Notes: a model not told the origin generated them from the sequence alone. A DNA stretch of 64,000 nucleotides from Amycolatopsis sp. DSM 110486 (GCF_019468465.1 NZ_CP080519.1:5226001-5290000); one strand, 5' to 3'. Shown: positions 52,517-62,172, counted from the first letter of the stretch. Program-made: numbers and translations.

Positions 52517-53968
52517 ATGACCGACTCCAGCCGCATCGAGATCAGCGGGTCCGGCCTCCGCTGTGCCGACGTGGTCCGCGTGGCTCGTCGCAGCGCGTGG
52601 ACGGAGCTGGCGCCCGAAGCCGTGACCGGCGCCGCGGCGAGCTACGAGCTGGCGGTGGAGCTGGGCGCCAAGCGCGCGGTCTACGGCCGCACGACCGGCG
52701 TCGGCGCGAACCGGCACACGGTCGTCGACCCGGAGTCGGCTGACCACCACGGGTTGCGCTTGCTGCGCAGCCACGCCGGCGGGACGGGCGAGCCGCTGGC
52801 GGACGAGGTCGTGCGCGCCGTGATGGCGGTCCGGCTCAACCAGCTGGCGGCCGGCGGCAGCGGCGTGCACCCGCGGCTGCTGCGTGCTTTGGAGACGGCG
52901 TTGCGGGTCGGGGCTCTGCCCCTGGTGCACTCGCGCGGCGCCATCGGCACCGGCGACCTGACCGCGTTGGCCGAGGTCGCCCTGACGCTGGCCGGCGAGC
53001 TCCCGTGGGCCGCCGGCGACCTCGACCCGCTGCCGATCAGCCCCGGCGACGCGCTCGCGTTCATCTCCAGCAACGCCGCCACTCTCGCCGAGGCCGTCCT
53101 GGCCTGGCACGACCTGCGCCGCTTGCTGTCCGCGTCGCATGTGGTGACGGCTCTGACATTCTGCGCTCTCGGCGGCTCTGCCGAGGCCTATTCGGCGCGC
53201 GTCCACGCCGCCCGCCCCCATCCCGGCGCCGTGTTCTGCGCCGCCGAACTCCGCCGGCTGCTGTTCGAAGGCGACGAGGTCGTGGAGGGCCGCCGCCTGC
53301 AGGACCCGTTCGGCCTGCGCGCTTTCCCCCAGGTCCAGGGCCCGGCCCTCGACGCGGCGGCCTCGGTGGAGCGCGTCCTGGACATCGACATCAACGCCGC
53401 GGCCGAGAACCCGCTGATCGACGTGGAAACCCAGCAGGCCTACCACCACGGCCAGTTCTCGACGGCCCACGTCGCGCTGGCTTTCGACCACCTGCGTGCC
53501 GCTCTGCACCACGTCGCCGAGCTGTCCACCGCCCGCCTCGGCGACCTGGTCGAGCCGGATCTCAGCGGCTTGCCCCCTTTTCTCGCCCAGGGCCCCGCCG
53601 GAAGCTCCGGAATCATGATCCTGGAATACGTCGCCCACGACGCCCTGGGCACCCTCCGCCACGCCTCGTCCCCCGTGACACTCGGCACCGCGGTCATCTC
53701 CCGCGGCCTCGAGGACCACGCGAGCTTCTCCACGCACGCCGTCCGCAGCACGGTCGCCGCGACCGCCGCCTACCGCACCGTCCTGGCCTGCGAACTCCTC
53801 GCCGCCGTGCGCGCCCTGCGCCTCTCCGGGGTCGCCCTGCCGAACACCCCGCTGCGCGAAGCCTTCCGCCTCGCGGAGGGGACCCTGCCGTACCTCGCGG
53901 AGGACCACCCGCTGAGCGCCGAGATCAGCCTGGCGGAGCGGTTGTTGGACCGGCTCGCTGTGCTGTGA
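52517..53968 (+). CDS. Aromatic amino acid ammonia-lyase homologue with Gly-Thr-Gly instead of the MIO triad
   Basis: 483 residues, HAL/PAL superfamily. YGRTTGVGAN matches the conserved Tyr loop (Tyr56), and INAAAENPLID, FLAQGPAGSSGIM and ISRGLEDHASF match the active-site regions. The Ala-Ser-Gly triad that cyclises into the MIO cofactor is replaced by Gly144-Thr145-Gly146 in AIGTGDL. MIO chemistry is therefore uncertain. The ATG at 52517 (AGAGGGG upstream) is preferred over one at 52487. No urocanase or other hut gene follows, so histidine breakdown is unlikely. Confidence 0.83.
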   Translation: MTDSSRIEISGSGLRCADVVRVARRSAWTELAPEAVTGAAASYELAVELGAKRAVYGRTTGVGANRHTVVDPESADHHGLRLLRSHAGGTGEPLADEVVRAVMAVRLNQLAAGGSGVHPRLLRALETALRVGALPLVHSRGAIGTGDLTALAEVALTLAGELPWAAGDLDPLPISPGDALAFISSNAATLAEAVLAWHDLRRLLSASHVVTALTFCALGGSAEAYSARVHAARPHPGAVFCAAELRRLLFEGDEVVEGRRLQDPFGLRAFPQVQGPALDAAASVERVLDIDINAAAENPLIDVETQQAYHHGQFSTAHVALAFDHLRAALHHVAELSTARLGDLVEPDLSGLPPFLAQGPAGSSGIMILEYVAHDALGTLRHASSPVTLGTAVISRGLEDHASFSTHAVRSTVAATAAYRTVLACELLAAVRALRLSGVALPNTPLREAFRLAEGTLPYLAEDHPLSAEISLAERLLDRLAVL

Positions 53969-54243
53969 TGTTTCGCCTCCCGGACGGCATTGCCGTCGCG
54001 AGTTGGCGCGGGGGCCGGTTCATGCCCGAACGTCATCGCCGGTAGCGGCGTTCTTGAGATGACCTGAGGCGCTGGTTAGCCTGGCCGCACCCGAGTCACG
54101 TGGGCGGCCCGTCGGTGTTCGCGGTGCGGCGTTCTTGGGACTGGAACGTCGAGGACAAGCGCGGTACCGCGGAGGACGAGCATGGAACTGCAGCCAAGGC
54201 GACAGGCGTGCGGGCTCGTGACCGACGGAGGGTACGGCTCACG

Positions 54244-55377
54244 GTGAGCGGCAGAGCGGAAGGCACCGGCCAAGCAGGGACCGCGACACCCCACCCCGCG
54301 ATCAGCCGCCGCGAACGGCACCGCCGAACCGACCCGGCCGGACCCGGCACGTCGCGCTGGTCCCGGCAACCAGGGCTCGGCCTGGCGGGCCTCCTGCCGG
54401 TGGTCGTCGTCGCGGTGCTGATCGCCATCGGGGCCGGGGGTGCGGAGTCGTCGTTGCTGGTGCTCGCGCCGATCGTGACGTTCGCGCTGCCGGTGGTGTC
54501 GATGATCGCGTTCTGGTGGGAGGACTGGCCGGGCACGCGGCTCGGGCCGGATTGGGCCGGGTGGGCGGACACGGCGCTCATCGTGGTCGCCGGGATCGGG
54601 CTCACGCTCTTCGGCGAGGCCGTGGTGGGCCACCTGTCGTTCGCCGCGATCTTCGACCCGACGCCGGAGAACCTCGAGCTGAGCACGTTCCCCGTGACGA
54701 TGCCGCTCGCGGGCGCGGCGTTCGTGGTGATGCTCGAACTGACGCTGGTGAGCGAACACTGGCCGCTGCGTCTGTGGCTCAAGCCCATCCCGGGCGGGAT
54801 CTGCGCGGTGGTGCTGTCGTGGGCGATCTCGATCCTGCTGTACGTGTTGCTGCTCGGCGGAACCCCGTTCAAGGGCGGCGGCCAGGGGCTGCTCGATCCC
54901 GGCGTGTTCGGCGCGGTGCTCACGTTCATCGGCGTGTGGCAGGTGCTGCTGTTCGTGATGTGGCGCGGCTGGCCGTTCCACTACGTGCGCAAGCAGTGGG
55001 TGCGGTTCGTCTGCGCGAACGTCGCGACGATTGGCGCCGGCATCCTCACCTACGTGGTGCTGCGATGGTTGCCCGTCCCGACGTTGTCCGCGCTCGCCGG
55101 CGACTTCGTGGCCGCGGGGCTGGTGGTCGGCATGCTCTTCGAAGACGCCCTGCCGGCGCGCTGGCCCGCGTGGCTCGAACGAACCGTGTCCTTGCTGCTG
55201 ACGCTGGCCCTCGCCGCGGTGCTGCACGTGGTCCTGCTGGCGCTGGCCGAAGAACTGCACTGGAACCGCGGCACGCCGATCGGCTGGGTCGGCCACGTCA
55301 CCCTCAACGCCATCGGCGTGTCGGTGATCCTGCACGTCGCGATCGGCCGCCGCTGGCCGCTCGCGCGCAAGAACTGA
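54244..55377 (+). CDS. Multispanning membrane protein of unknown function
   Basis: About 377 residues. A basic N-terminal region of about 45 residues precedes eight or nine membrane helices. No family is recognised. The frame is open back to a GTG at 54100, where a TAGCCT hexamer (54077) could serve a transcript; the GTG at 54244 is chosen because the preceding 48 residues are low in hydrophobicity and look non-conserved. Its stop is 3 bp from the end of the convergent methyltransferase. Confidence 0.65.
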   Translation: MSGRAEGTGQAGTATPHPAISRRERHRRTDPAGPGTSRWSRQPGLGLAGLLPVVVVAVLIAIGAGGAESSLLVLAPIVTFALPVVSMIAFWWEDWPGTRLGPDWAGWADTALIVVAGIGLTLFGEAVVGHLSFAAIFDPTPENLELSTFPVTMPLAGAAFVVMLELTLVSEHWPLRLWLKPIPGGICAVVLSWAISILLYVLLLGGTPFKGGGQGLLDPGVFGAVLTFIGVWQVLLFVMWRGWPFHYVRKQWVRFVCANVATIGAGILTYVVLRWLPVPTLSALAGDFVAAGLVVGMLFEDALPARWPAWLERTVSLLLTLALAAVLHVVLLALAEELHWNRGTPIGWVGHVTLNAIGVSVILHVAIGRRWPLARKN

Positions 55378-55380
55378 GAG

Positions 55381-56430
55381 CTACGCGGGTTTGCGCGCGA
55401 CGTAGTAGAGGTCCATCACGTCGTCGGGACGCTTGCCGGTGGTCACGTCGGTGAAGCCCGCCGTCGCGAGGCGCGCCAGCGCGTCCTGCTCGCCCCACAT
55501 CGTGCCGAGGCCGACGCCGCCTTGGGCGAGGGAGACGCTCATGCAGTAGAAGACGGAGAACGTGTACAACGCGGGCGCGAGCGGGTGCGCGATGTTGTCC
55601 TCGAGCCGCGTCGAGCACGCGGTGTCCTGCATGAGGTAGGTGCCGCCGGGGCGCAGCACGCGGTGGATGGCCGCGAGGACGTCGTCGGGCGCCGCGGAGT
55701 CGTGGATCACGTCGAAGGTGGTGACGAGGTCGTACTCGCCTTCGAGACGGGTGGCGTCGGAGACGGCGAACGAAGCGTTCGTCAGCCCCCAGGCCCGTGC
55801 TTCTTCCCGCGCGGCGGCGATGCCGGCTTCGGAGACGTCCACGCCGGTGAAGGTGCTGGCGGGGAACGCGCGTGCCAGTAGGTTGACGGCGTGGCCCTGG
55901 CCGGTGCCGACGTCGAGCACCGCGATCCCGCGGGTCAGCCGCTCTGCCAGGCCGGGCGCGAGCGGCAGGACGGTGGTGAGCAGCTCGGCGTCGAAGGTGC
56001 GCGCGGACTCTTCGCCCTGCAGCTTCTGGAACCGCGGGTACGCCGAGTACGGCACGCCGTCGCCGTCCTTGAACGCGGCCACCACCTGCTGCTCGACCTC
56101 GCCCATCATCGCGAGGTACTGCAGCATCGAGGCCTGGTTGCCCAGGCCCGCGGCGCGGGTGAGCGACGCGGCGTGCTCGGCCGGCAGCGTGTAGCGACGA
56201 GTCTCAGGGTCGTAGGAGACGATGCCGCTGACTGTCATCGCGGCGAGCCATTCCCGGACATAACGCTCGTTCAGGGCGGCGGCCCCGGCGATCTGCTCGC
56301 TCGTCGACGGGGCCAGGCCGGCCAGCACGTCGAACAGGCCGGTCTGGTGCCCGACGCTCACCTGCAGGGCGAGGCACGCCTCGTTGAGCATCGTTTTCAT
56401 GCGCTCGGCGAAGGCCGGTGTCTCGGTCAC
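55381..56430 (-). CDS. SAM-dependent methyltransferase with winged-helix N terminus (Rv2258c-like)
   Basis: 349 residues. The N-terminal winged helix (STSEQIAGAAALNERYVREWLAAM) is followed by a Rossmann methyltransferase (IAVLDVGTGQGHAVNLLA, GVDVSEAG, FDVIHDSAAPDDVLAAIHRVLRPGG). It matches the layout of mycobacterial Rv2258c, a small-molecule methyltransferase. The GTG at 56430 has GAGGAG upstream; a GTG at 56457 is unsupported. Confidence 0.84.
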   Translation of the reverse strand: MTETPAFAERMKTMLNEACLALQVSVGHQTGLFDVLAGLAPSTSEQIAGAAALNERYVREWLAAMTVSGIVSYDPETRRYTLPAEHAASLTRAAGLGNQASMLQYLAMMGEVEQQVVAAFKDGDGVPYSAYPRFQKLQGEESARTFDAELLTTVLPLAPGLAERLTRGIAVLDVGTGQGHAVNLLARAFPASTFTGVDVSEAGIAAAREEARAWGLTNASFAVSDATRLEGEYDLVTTFDVIHDSAAPDDVLAAIHRVLRPGGTYLMQDTACSTRLEDNIAHPLAPALYTFSVFYCMSVSLAQGGVGLGTMWGEQDALARLATAGFTDVTTGKRPDDVMDLYYVARKPA

Positions 56431-56482
56431 TGCTGCGCTCCTCTTGCCGTGGTCCACTGTGGACGAAAGTCTCGTGGCGAGC

Positions 56483-57241
56483 CTACGCCGAGGACAGTTT
56501 CCGGGTCAGCGCATGGGCCTCACGCAGCAGCAGCGCGCCCAGCTCGGTGAGCCGCTCCGGCGGGAAGCGGAACTGCACGCCCGTCAGCGAAAGCGCCCAC
56601 GCGGGCGCGCCCGAGCGGCCGAACACCGCGGCCGCCAACCCCCAGCTGCCCTCGACGACGAGGCCCGGGTTGAGCGAATAGCCCGTCTCGCGGGTGCGCG
56701 CGATGCGGGCGCGGAGCTCGTCCGCGCTGTGCGCCGCGCCCCACTTCTGCCTCAGGTCGACGCGGCCGAGGTACTCGTCGATGTCGCGGTCGGGCAGGAA
56801 GGACAGCACGACGAGTCCCGCCGAGACGACGCCGAGGGGAAAGCGCGCGCCCTCGTACAGGACGAAGGAGCGGATCGGGAAGCTGCCGTCCTCGCGGAGG
56901 AGACACACGGTTTCGTCGCCCCGGCGGGCGGAGAAGAACGCGCTCTCGCCCGTGGCCTCGGCCAGGCGGTGGACGCTCGCGCGCGCGTGCTCGGTCACGT
57001 CGTAGCGCTGGGCGGCGACCTCGCCGAGCAGGTACAGCTCCGGGCCCAGGTGCCACTGCCCGGTGCGCTGGTCACGGTCCACGAACCCCTCGTCGCCCAG
57101 CGCGGTAAGCAGTCGGTGCGCGGTCGGGCGGGCCAGACCGGCGGCGCGCGCGACTTCGGTGGTCGTGGAGCCCTGGCCGTGAGAAAGCGCGCGCAGCACC
57201 GCGGCCGCGCGGCCGACGAGGTGGTCCGGGGCGTTGCTCAT
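56483..57241 (-). CDS. IclR-family regulator
   Basis: 252 residues. Winged helix-turn-helix (VLRALSHGQGSTTTEVARAAGLARPTAHRLLTAL) and an IclR effector domain (YDVTEHARASVHRLAEATGESAFFS ... ARIARTRETGYSLNPG). It is divergent from the CoA-transferase genes, the usual arrangement for regulators of the beta-ketoadipate/ketone-body step. The start at 57241 is chosen over an ATG at 57253. Confidence 0.86.
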   Translation of the reverse strand: MSNAPDHLVGRAAAVLRALSHGQGSTTTEVARAAGLARPTAHRLLTALGDEGFVDRDQRTGQWHLGPELYLLGEVAAQRYDVTEHARASVHRLAEATGESAFFSARRGDETVCLLREDGSFPIRSFVLYEGARFPLGVVSAGLVVLSFLPDRDIDEYLGRVDLRQKWGAAHSADELRARIARTRETGYSLNPGLVVEGSWGLAAAVFGRSGAPAWALSLTGVQFRFPPERLTELGALLLREAHALTRKLSSA

Positions 57242-57262
57242 GCTCTGCAGCATACGTTCACA

Positions 57263-57279
57263 CGTTCACTGAGTGAACG
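57263..57279. promoter_or_regulatory. IclR operator candidate
   Basis: CGTTCAC-TGA-GTGAACG palindrome with an additional ACGTTCAC half-site immediately upstream (57254-57261). It lies 22 bp from the iclR start within the divergent spacer. Confidence 0.6.
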
Positions 57280-57392
57280 CCGCTCTCGACCGGCGACCAT
57301 CGAGTGAGAGGCCCAGGCGGCGTCGTTGACCAGGCGCAAACCCATGCTCTTGAGTGACGCCGTCCGATCATTCAGTGGACGGAAGGAACACC

Positions 57393-58099
57393 ATGCCGAC
57401 GATCTACCCCAGCGCCACCGAAGCACTCGCCGGCGTGCTCACCGACGGCGCGACCCTCGCCGTGGGCGGGTTCGGCCTGAGCGGCAACCCGACGGGCCTC
57501 ATCGAGGCCGTGCGCGACTCCGGTGTGCGCGACCTGACCGTGGTGTCCAACAACATGGGCGTCGACGGCCAGGGCCTCGGGATCCTGCTCGAGAACCATC
57601 AAGTGTCCAAAGTGGTCGCTTCCTACGTCGGTGAGAACAAGCTTTTCGCCCGCCAGTTCCTCGACGGCGAGCTCGACGTGGAGCTCGTCCCGCAGGGCAC
57701 CCTCGCCGAACGCCTGCGTGCCGGCGGCTCCGGCATTCCCGCGTTCTACACGCCGACGGGCGTCGGCACCCCGGTGGCCGACGGCAAGCCCCACGCGGAC
57801 TTCGACGGCCGGACCTACGTGCTCGAACGCGGCATCGTCGCCGACGTGTCGCTGGTCCACGCCCACACGGCCGACCGCGCCGGCAACCTCACATACCGCT
57901 TGGCGGCACGCAACTTCAACCCGCTCGTCGCTTCCTGCGGACGGGTCTGCCTCACCGAAGCGGAGATCCTGCTGGACGACTTCGCCGACCCGGAAAGCGT
58001 GATGACGCCGGGCGTGTTCGTCCAGCGGCTCGTCCTTGCGAGGCAACGGGAAAAGGCCATCGAGAAACGCACCGTCCGCCCGAAGGAGGTGGCCCGCGC

Positions 58100-58103
<4 letters not shown>
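57393..58103 (+). CDS. scoA: Succinyl-CoA:3-ketoacid CoA-transferase, subunit A
   Basis: 236 residues. The family I CoA-transferase alpha subunit pattern is clear: [65 protein letters not shown] and [15 protein letters not shown]. With subunit B it transfers CoA from succinyl-CoA to acetoacetate or 3-oxoadipate. GGAAGGA precedes the ATG at 57393. Its stop overlaps the subunit B start (ATGA). Confidence 0.9.
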
Positions 58104-58726
<623 letters not shown>

Positions 58727-58787
58727 GAGTGTCTTCGGCAGATTCATCGCGGCCGATTCCCCGGCGCCGACCCGGTGTCCCAGCGGC

Positions 58788-59792
58788 TCAGAAGGCCAGC
58801 GACACCGGGTATGCCCCCGCGAGGAGCACGATCACCACGCCGTTGAGGATCCGGTAGTCGCGCAGGATGCCGATGAACTCGCGGATCGTGGCGCTCGGCA
58901 CGTAGTACCAGGCGGTGTGGGAGCCGACGACCTGGCCGTTGACCTTGAGGCGTCGCGCCAGCATCGCGGTGCGGAAGGCGTGGAAGTTGTTGGTGATGAG
59001 CAGGCAGTGGTAGCCGGGTTTGCGTTCGGTCATGAGCTCGCGGCTGTAGATCAGGTTCTCGCGCGTGGTCGTGGAACGGTCCTCCAGCACGATCTCCTCG
59101 CGCGGAATGCCTTGCGCCACCAGGTAATCGGCCATTGCCTCGGCTTCCGGCTGCGTCTCGTCGGCACCTTGACCGCCGGACGTGACGAGCGTGGGCGCCG
59201 CTCCTCGCGCGACTCCCGCGTCGTACAACGCCCGCCCCCGGTCGAGCCGGCTGGCCAGCAGCGGCGGCACCGCACCGCGGATCAGCCGCGACCCGTGCAC
59301 CACGATGAAGTCCGCGCCCTTCGGCGGCCGCAGCAGCCCGTACCCCACCGAACACAGCACGAACGCGGCGAACGCGAGGCTGAGGTAACCGAGCACAATG
59401 GACACACTGATGATCACCACCTCCACCGCGCGCGGCACCGCGTTCTTCCCCAGCACCAGCAACGCGGGTGCGAAGGCGAACATCGCCAGCCCCGCGAGCA
59501 GCGACAGCAGGTTCCCCAGCCGCCGCCCCTCGCGGCGCACCATCTGCAGTCCGTTGAGCACCAGGAACGCCGGCAGCAGCACCGCGACCACGAGGAAGAA
59601 CGCGATCGCCAGCACGCTGCCGTCGACCACGTCGTGGACCGCGGGGATGTCCAGCAGCGCGAAGATCACGCCGATCGCGAGGAACAACAGCCCGGCCAGC
59701 AACAACACGCCGTTCAGCAGCCGCCGCCGCTCGAAGCGGAAGCTGATCGCGAAGCCGGCGAAGAACGGGATCGACGTGAGCAGGTAGGCCAC
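58788..59792 (-). CDS. YdcF/ElyC-like DUF218 membrane protein
   Basis: 334 residues. Five or six membrane helices fill residues 1-160; the DUF218 domain follows (DFIVVHGSRL, APTLVTSGGQGADETQPEAEAMADYL, EDRSTTTRENLIYSREL, ITNNFHAFRTAMLARR); one more helix ends the protein. ElyC/SanA relatives affect cell-envelope glycan metabolism. The start is a GTG at 59792. Confidence 0.8.
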   Translation of the reverse strand: MAYLLTSIPFFAGFAISFRFERRRLLNGVLLLAGLLFLAIGVIFALLDIPAVHDVVDGSVLAIAFFLVVAVLLPAFLVLNGLQMVRREGRRLGNLLSLLAGLAMFAFAPALLVLGKNAVPRAVEVVIISVSIVLGYLSLAFAAFVLCSVGYGLLRPPKGADFIVVHGSRLIRGAVPPLLASRLDRGRALYDAGVARGAAPTLVTSGGQGADETQPEAEAMADYLVAQGIPREEIVLEDRSTTTRENLIYSRELMTERKPGYHCLLITNNFHAFRTAMLARRLKVNGQVVGSHTAWYYVPSATIREFIGILRDYRILNGVVIVLLAGAYPVSLAF

Positions 59793-59863
59793 GCTCCGAA
59801 GATAAGGCGATCATGGCCGGGCAGGCGGCCCGAGTGACTTCCCGTTCGAGTGAACCGCGCGGG

Positions 59864-60055
59864 TCAGCCGCACCAGCCCCAGTCGCTGTGGACGTAGGCG
59901 TAGGTGCCACCGCTGTTCGCACGGCTGTAGATGTAGCCGCCGAACATGACACACGAGCCCGGCGCGGAGACGTAGTCGCTGGCGTAGTGGGAGAAATTGC
60001 CGCTGTCGTAGCCGCCCGCGCCGTTCTGGGCATCAACGTAGGCCGTGGTGGTCAT
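59864..60055 (-). CDS. Small Cys-containing protein, possibly a signal-less relict of a secreted protein
   Basis: 63 residues, rich in Gly, Tyr and Ser, with two cysteines (in APGSCVMFGG and WGWCG) that could form a disulfide. The composition (YIYSRANSGG, YVHSDWGWCG) is like small secreted actinomycete proteins, but no signal peptide precedes the ATG at 60055. Upstream sequence in frame is not hydrophobic. It occupies most of the 322-bp gap between the DUF218 and VOC genes. It may be a truncated gene. Confidence 0.45.
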   Translation of the reverse strand: MTTTAYVDAQNGAGGYDSGNFSHYASDYVSAPGSCVMFGGYIYSRANSGGTYAYVHSDWGWCG

Positions 60056-60101
60056 GGCGACGCCGGGCCTGAAGCCGATGGTCGTCGCCTTCGCTGCCGG
60101 G

Positions 60102-60115
60102 TAGCCTCGATGCCG
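60102..60115 (+). promoter_or_regulatory. -10 element for a leaderless VOC transcript
   Basis: TAGCCT at 60102-60107, seven bases before the GTG start, with no Shine-Dalgarno sequence between. Confidence 0.5.
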
Positions 60116-60480
60116 TGATCCACCACGTGCAAGTGGCCTGCCCGGCCGGGGCGGAGGACGCGCAGCGCGCCTTCTACACCGGGGTGCTCGGGTGGCCCGA
60201 GCTGCCGAAACCGCCGCTGCTCGCCCGGCGCGGCGGGTGCTGGTTCCGCGTGCCCGGGGTCGGCGGGCCGGACGGGGAGCTGCACGTCGGCGTCGAACAA
60301 GACTTCCGGCCCGCGGGAAAGGCGCACCCGGCGTTCGTGGTCGACGTGGACGCCACGGCGGAGGCGGTGGCGGCCGCCGGGCACCGGGTGGTGTGGGCGG
60401 ATCCGGCGGAGATCCCCGGACGGCGCCGGTTCCACACGTTCGACGCGGTGGGCAACCGTCTCGAGTTCCTGGAAGGCTGA
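60115..60480 (+). CDS. VOC-family protein
   Basis: 121 residues. HHVQVACPAGAEDAQRAFYTGVLGWPELPKP at the start, AHPAFVVDVDA in the middle and FDAVGNRLEFLEG at the end give the His/His/Glu-like pattern of glyoxalase-fold proteins. Function is unknown. The start is a GTG, probably leaderless. Its stop shares a base with the next start (TGATG). Confidence 0.82.
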   Translation: MIHHVQVACPAGAEDAQRAFYTGVLGWPELPKPPLLARRGGCWFRVPGVGGPDGELHVGVEQDFRPAGKAHPAFVVDVDATAEAVAAAGHRVVWADPAEIPGRRRFHTFDAVGNRLEFLEG

Positions 60481-61057
60481 TGCAGAAAATCGTCGCGTTG
60501 GCCGGTGGCGTGGTGCTGGGCGCCGGCACTTACCTGACGCAGCTGACGCCGTTCGGCTGGACGACCAACTCGATCGCGACCTGGTCCGCGCTCGCCTTCC
60601 TCGTCGGCTGCGCCGGCGGGCGGCCGTCGTGGCGGGTCGCCACGGCGGCGGTGGGTTCGCTGCTGCTGGCGCTCGTGGTCTGGTACGGCGTGGCCCAAGC
60701 CGTGAACGGCCTGTATTCGGCGAGTGCGCTGGTCACCGCCGTCGTGTGGGCGGTCGGTGGGGTGCTCGCGGGGATCGTCTTCGGCCTCGGCGCGGCGTGG
60801 TGGCGGCCCGGCCGGACAGCCGGCCCGGCGCCGTCGGCCTCGCGCTGCTGGTCGCGCTCTTCGCGGTGGACGGGCTGTACCGGCTCGTGGTCCTCGGCTC
60901 GCCCGGCGCGGGCGTGACGATGCTGGTCGTGGCCGCGGTGCTGCTCGCCGTCCTCAGCCGACACTCGTGGCGGCCCGCCGCGGCCACCCTGCCGCTCGTG
61001 GCCCTCGGCACCGGCGGTTACGCCTTGCTGGGCTTGGTGTTCGGCGGCGGTTCGTAG
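60480..61057 (+). pseudogene. Membrane protein (DUF6518-like), frameshifted
   Basis: The frame from 60480 gives four to five membrane helices (GGVVLGAGTYLTQL, SALAFLVGCAGG, VGSLLLALVVWYGVAQ, AVGGVLAGIVFGLGAAWW), then loses hydrophobicity. Another frame continues it with GAVGLALLVALFAVDGLYRLVVLG and more helices to the TAG at 61055. The switch is near 60810-60830, in a run of GGC/CCG repeats. Joined, the protein has about 190 residues and fits DUF6518-type membrane proteins. Either a real lesion or a sequence error. Confidence 0.65.
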
Positions 61058-62172
61058 AACTTCAGGAACATCGCCACCCCGGACTCGATCACGTCTGGCG
61101 AACCGGGCTGCACGCACAGCGCGTACAGCTGGCTCACCGCCGCGGCCGGGTCGGGAATCCGGATGCCCGGCAACGCGCGCACCGCGGTTTCGAGCACCCG
61201 CCGCAGCTCCGCCGGCACGCGACCGAGCCACGCCGCGGTGTCGTCGGGGAACCGCTTTGCCTCCGCCTCCAGCACGGAGTGCAGGTTGACCATCGCGGGT
61301 GACGTCAGCACGTCGACGCACGCTTCGCACAGCGCGCGCAGATCGAACTCGCCCGACGACAGCTTGCGCGCCGCCGCGACTGCCTCGTCGAGCTGCTCGG
61401 TGATCACCGTGCGGAACAGGGCTTCCTTGCTCGTGAAATGGCTGTAGATGGTCACTTTCGACACGCCGGCGCGCTCGGCGATCTCGTCGAGGCTCACGCG
61501 GAACCCGTGCTCGGCGAACGCCGCGAAGGCCGCGCGCACCACGGCGTCGCGCTTGCCCTGCTGCGGCGCCGGTTCGGCCACGACGCCCCGGCGTCCGGCG
61601 GTGCCGAACGCGAGCGCGGACATCAGCTCCACCGCGACGTCGTCGCTCAGCCCGCCGCGCGGCACCAGTGAGCGCCAGGTGCTGAAGTCCAGCGCGTGCC
61701 GAGCCGTCGCACGAGCCGGCTGGTCTTCACCCGCGATGTGCGCGATGTCCTCGAGCAGCGCCCGGTACTCCTCCAGTGAGCGCTCGACGACCGGCATGAA
61801 CCCGGCGTCGCGGGTCAGGTTCGCGAGCATGTCGGCTGTTTCGCCGTAGTACGCGTACACGGCGCTGAGGGCTTCCTCGAACCGGCACTGCGGTTCATCG
61901 ACCTGGCGCCACCGTGCGGGGTCGGGCAGCGGGTGCAGCGACCAGAAGTGCTCGGAGCACGCTGCGAAGAGCTCGTCCTCGGTGGGGAAGTGGCGGTACA
62001 GCGTGTTTCGCCGGACGCCGGCGAGCTCGGCGACGGCGGAGATCGTGGTGCGGGCCGGGCCCAGGCTGCCGTGCAGCTGCATCGCGGCCTCGGCGATGCG
62101 CGTGCGGGTAACCAGCACGTCGTCGGCGCGCTTGCCGAGGTCGTAGTTGCGCGACCGCACTACCTGAGACAT
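61018..62172 (-). CDS. Tandem TetR fusion: two TetR regulators in one chain
   Basis: 384 residues with two complete TetR units. The first helix-turn-helix is at about 24-70 (TISAVAELAGVRRNTLYRHFPTEDEL) with its ligand domain to about 195; the second is at about 207-253 (VSLDEIAERAGVSKVTIYSHFTSKEALF) with its own C-terminal domain. A short PAPQQGK linker joins them. It is divergent from tryptophan dioxygenase. The reading frame is continuous and uninterrupted. The 5' spacer holds two GTATAGT repeats, which could be binding sites or -10 elements. Confidence 0.85.
   Translation of the reverse strand: MSQVVRSRNYDLGKRADDVLVTRTRIAEAAMQLHGSLGPARTTISAVAELAGVRRNTLYRHFPTEDELFAACSEHFWSLHPLPDPARWRQVDEPQCRFEEALSAVYAYYGETADMLANLTRDAGFMPVVERSLEEYRALLEDIAHIAGEDQPARATARHALDFSTWRSLVPRGGLSDDVAVELMSALAFGTAGRRGVVAEPAPQQGKRDAVVRAAFAAFAEHGFRVSLDEIAERAGVSKVTIYSHFTSKEALFRTVITEQLDEAVAAARKLSSGEFDLRALCEACVDVLTSPAMVNLHSVLEAEAKRFPDDTAAWLGRVPAELRRVLETAVRALPGIRIPDPAAAVSQLYALCVQPGSPDVIESGVAMFLKFYEPPPNTKPSKA

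Noticed and set aside
52517..53968. Calling the lyase homologue histidine ammonia-lyase (hutH)
   Set aside because: No hutU/hutI genes nearby and the Ala-Ser-Gly triad is absent, so a specific substrate cannot be claimed.
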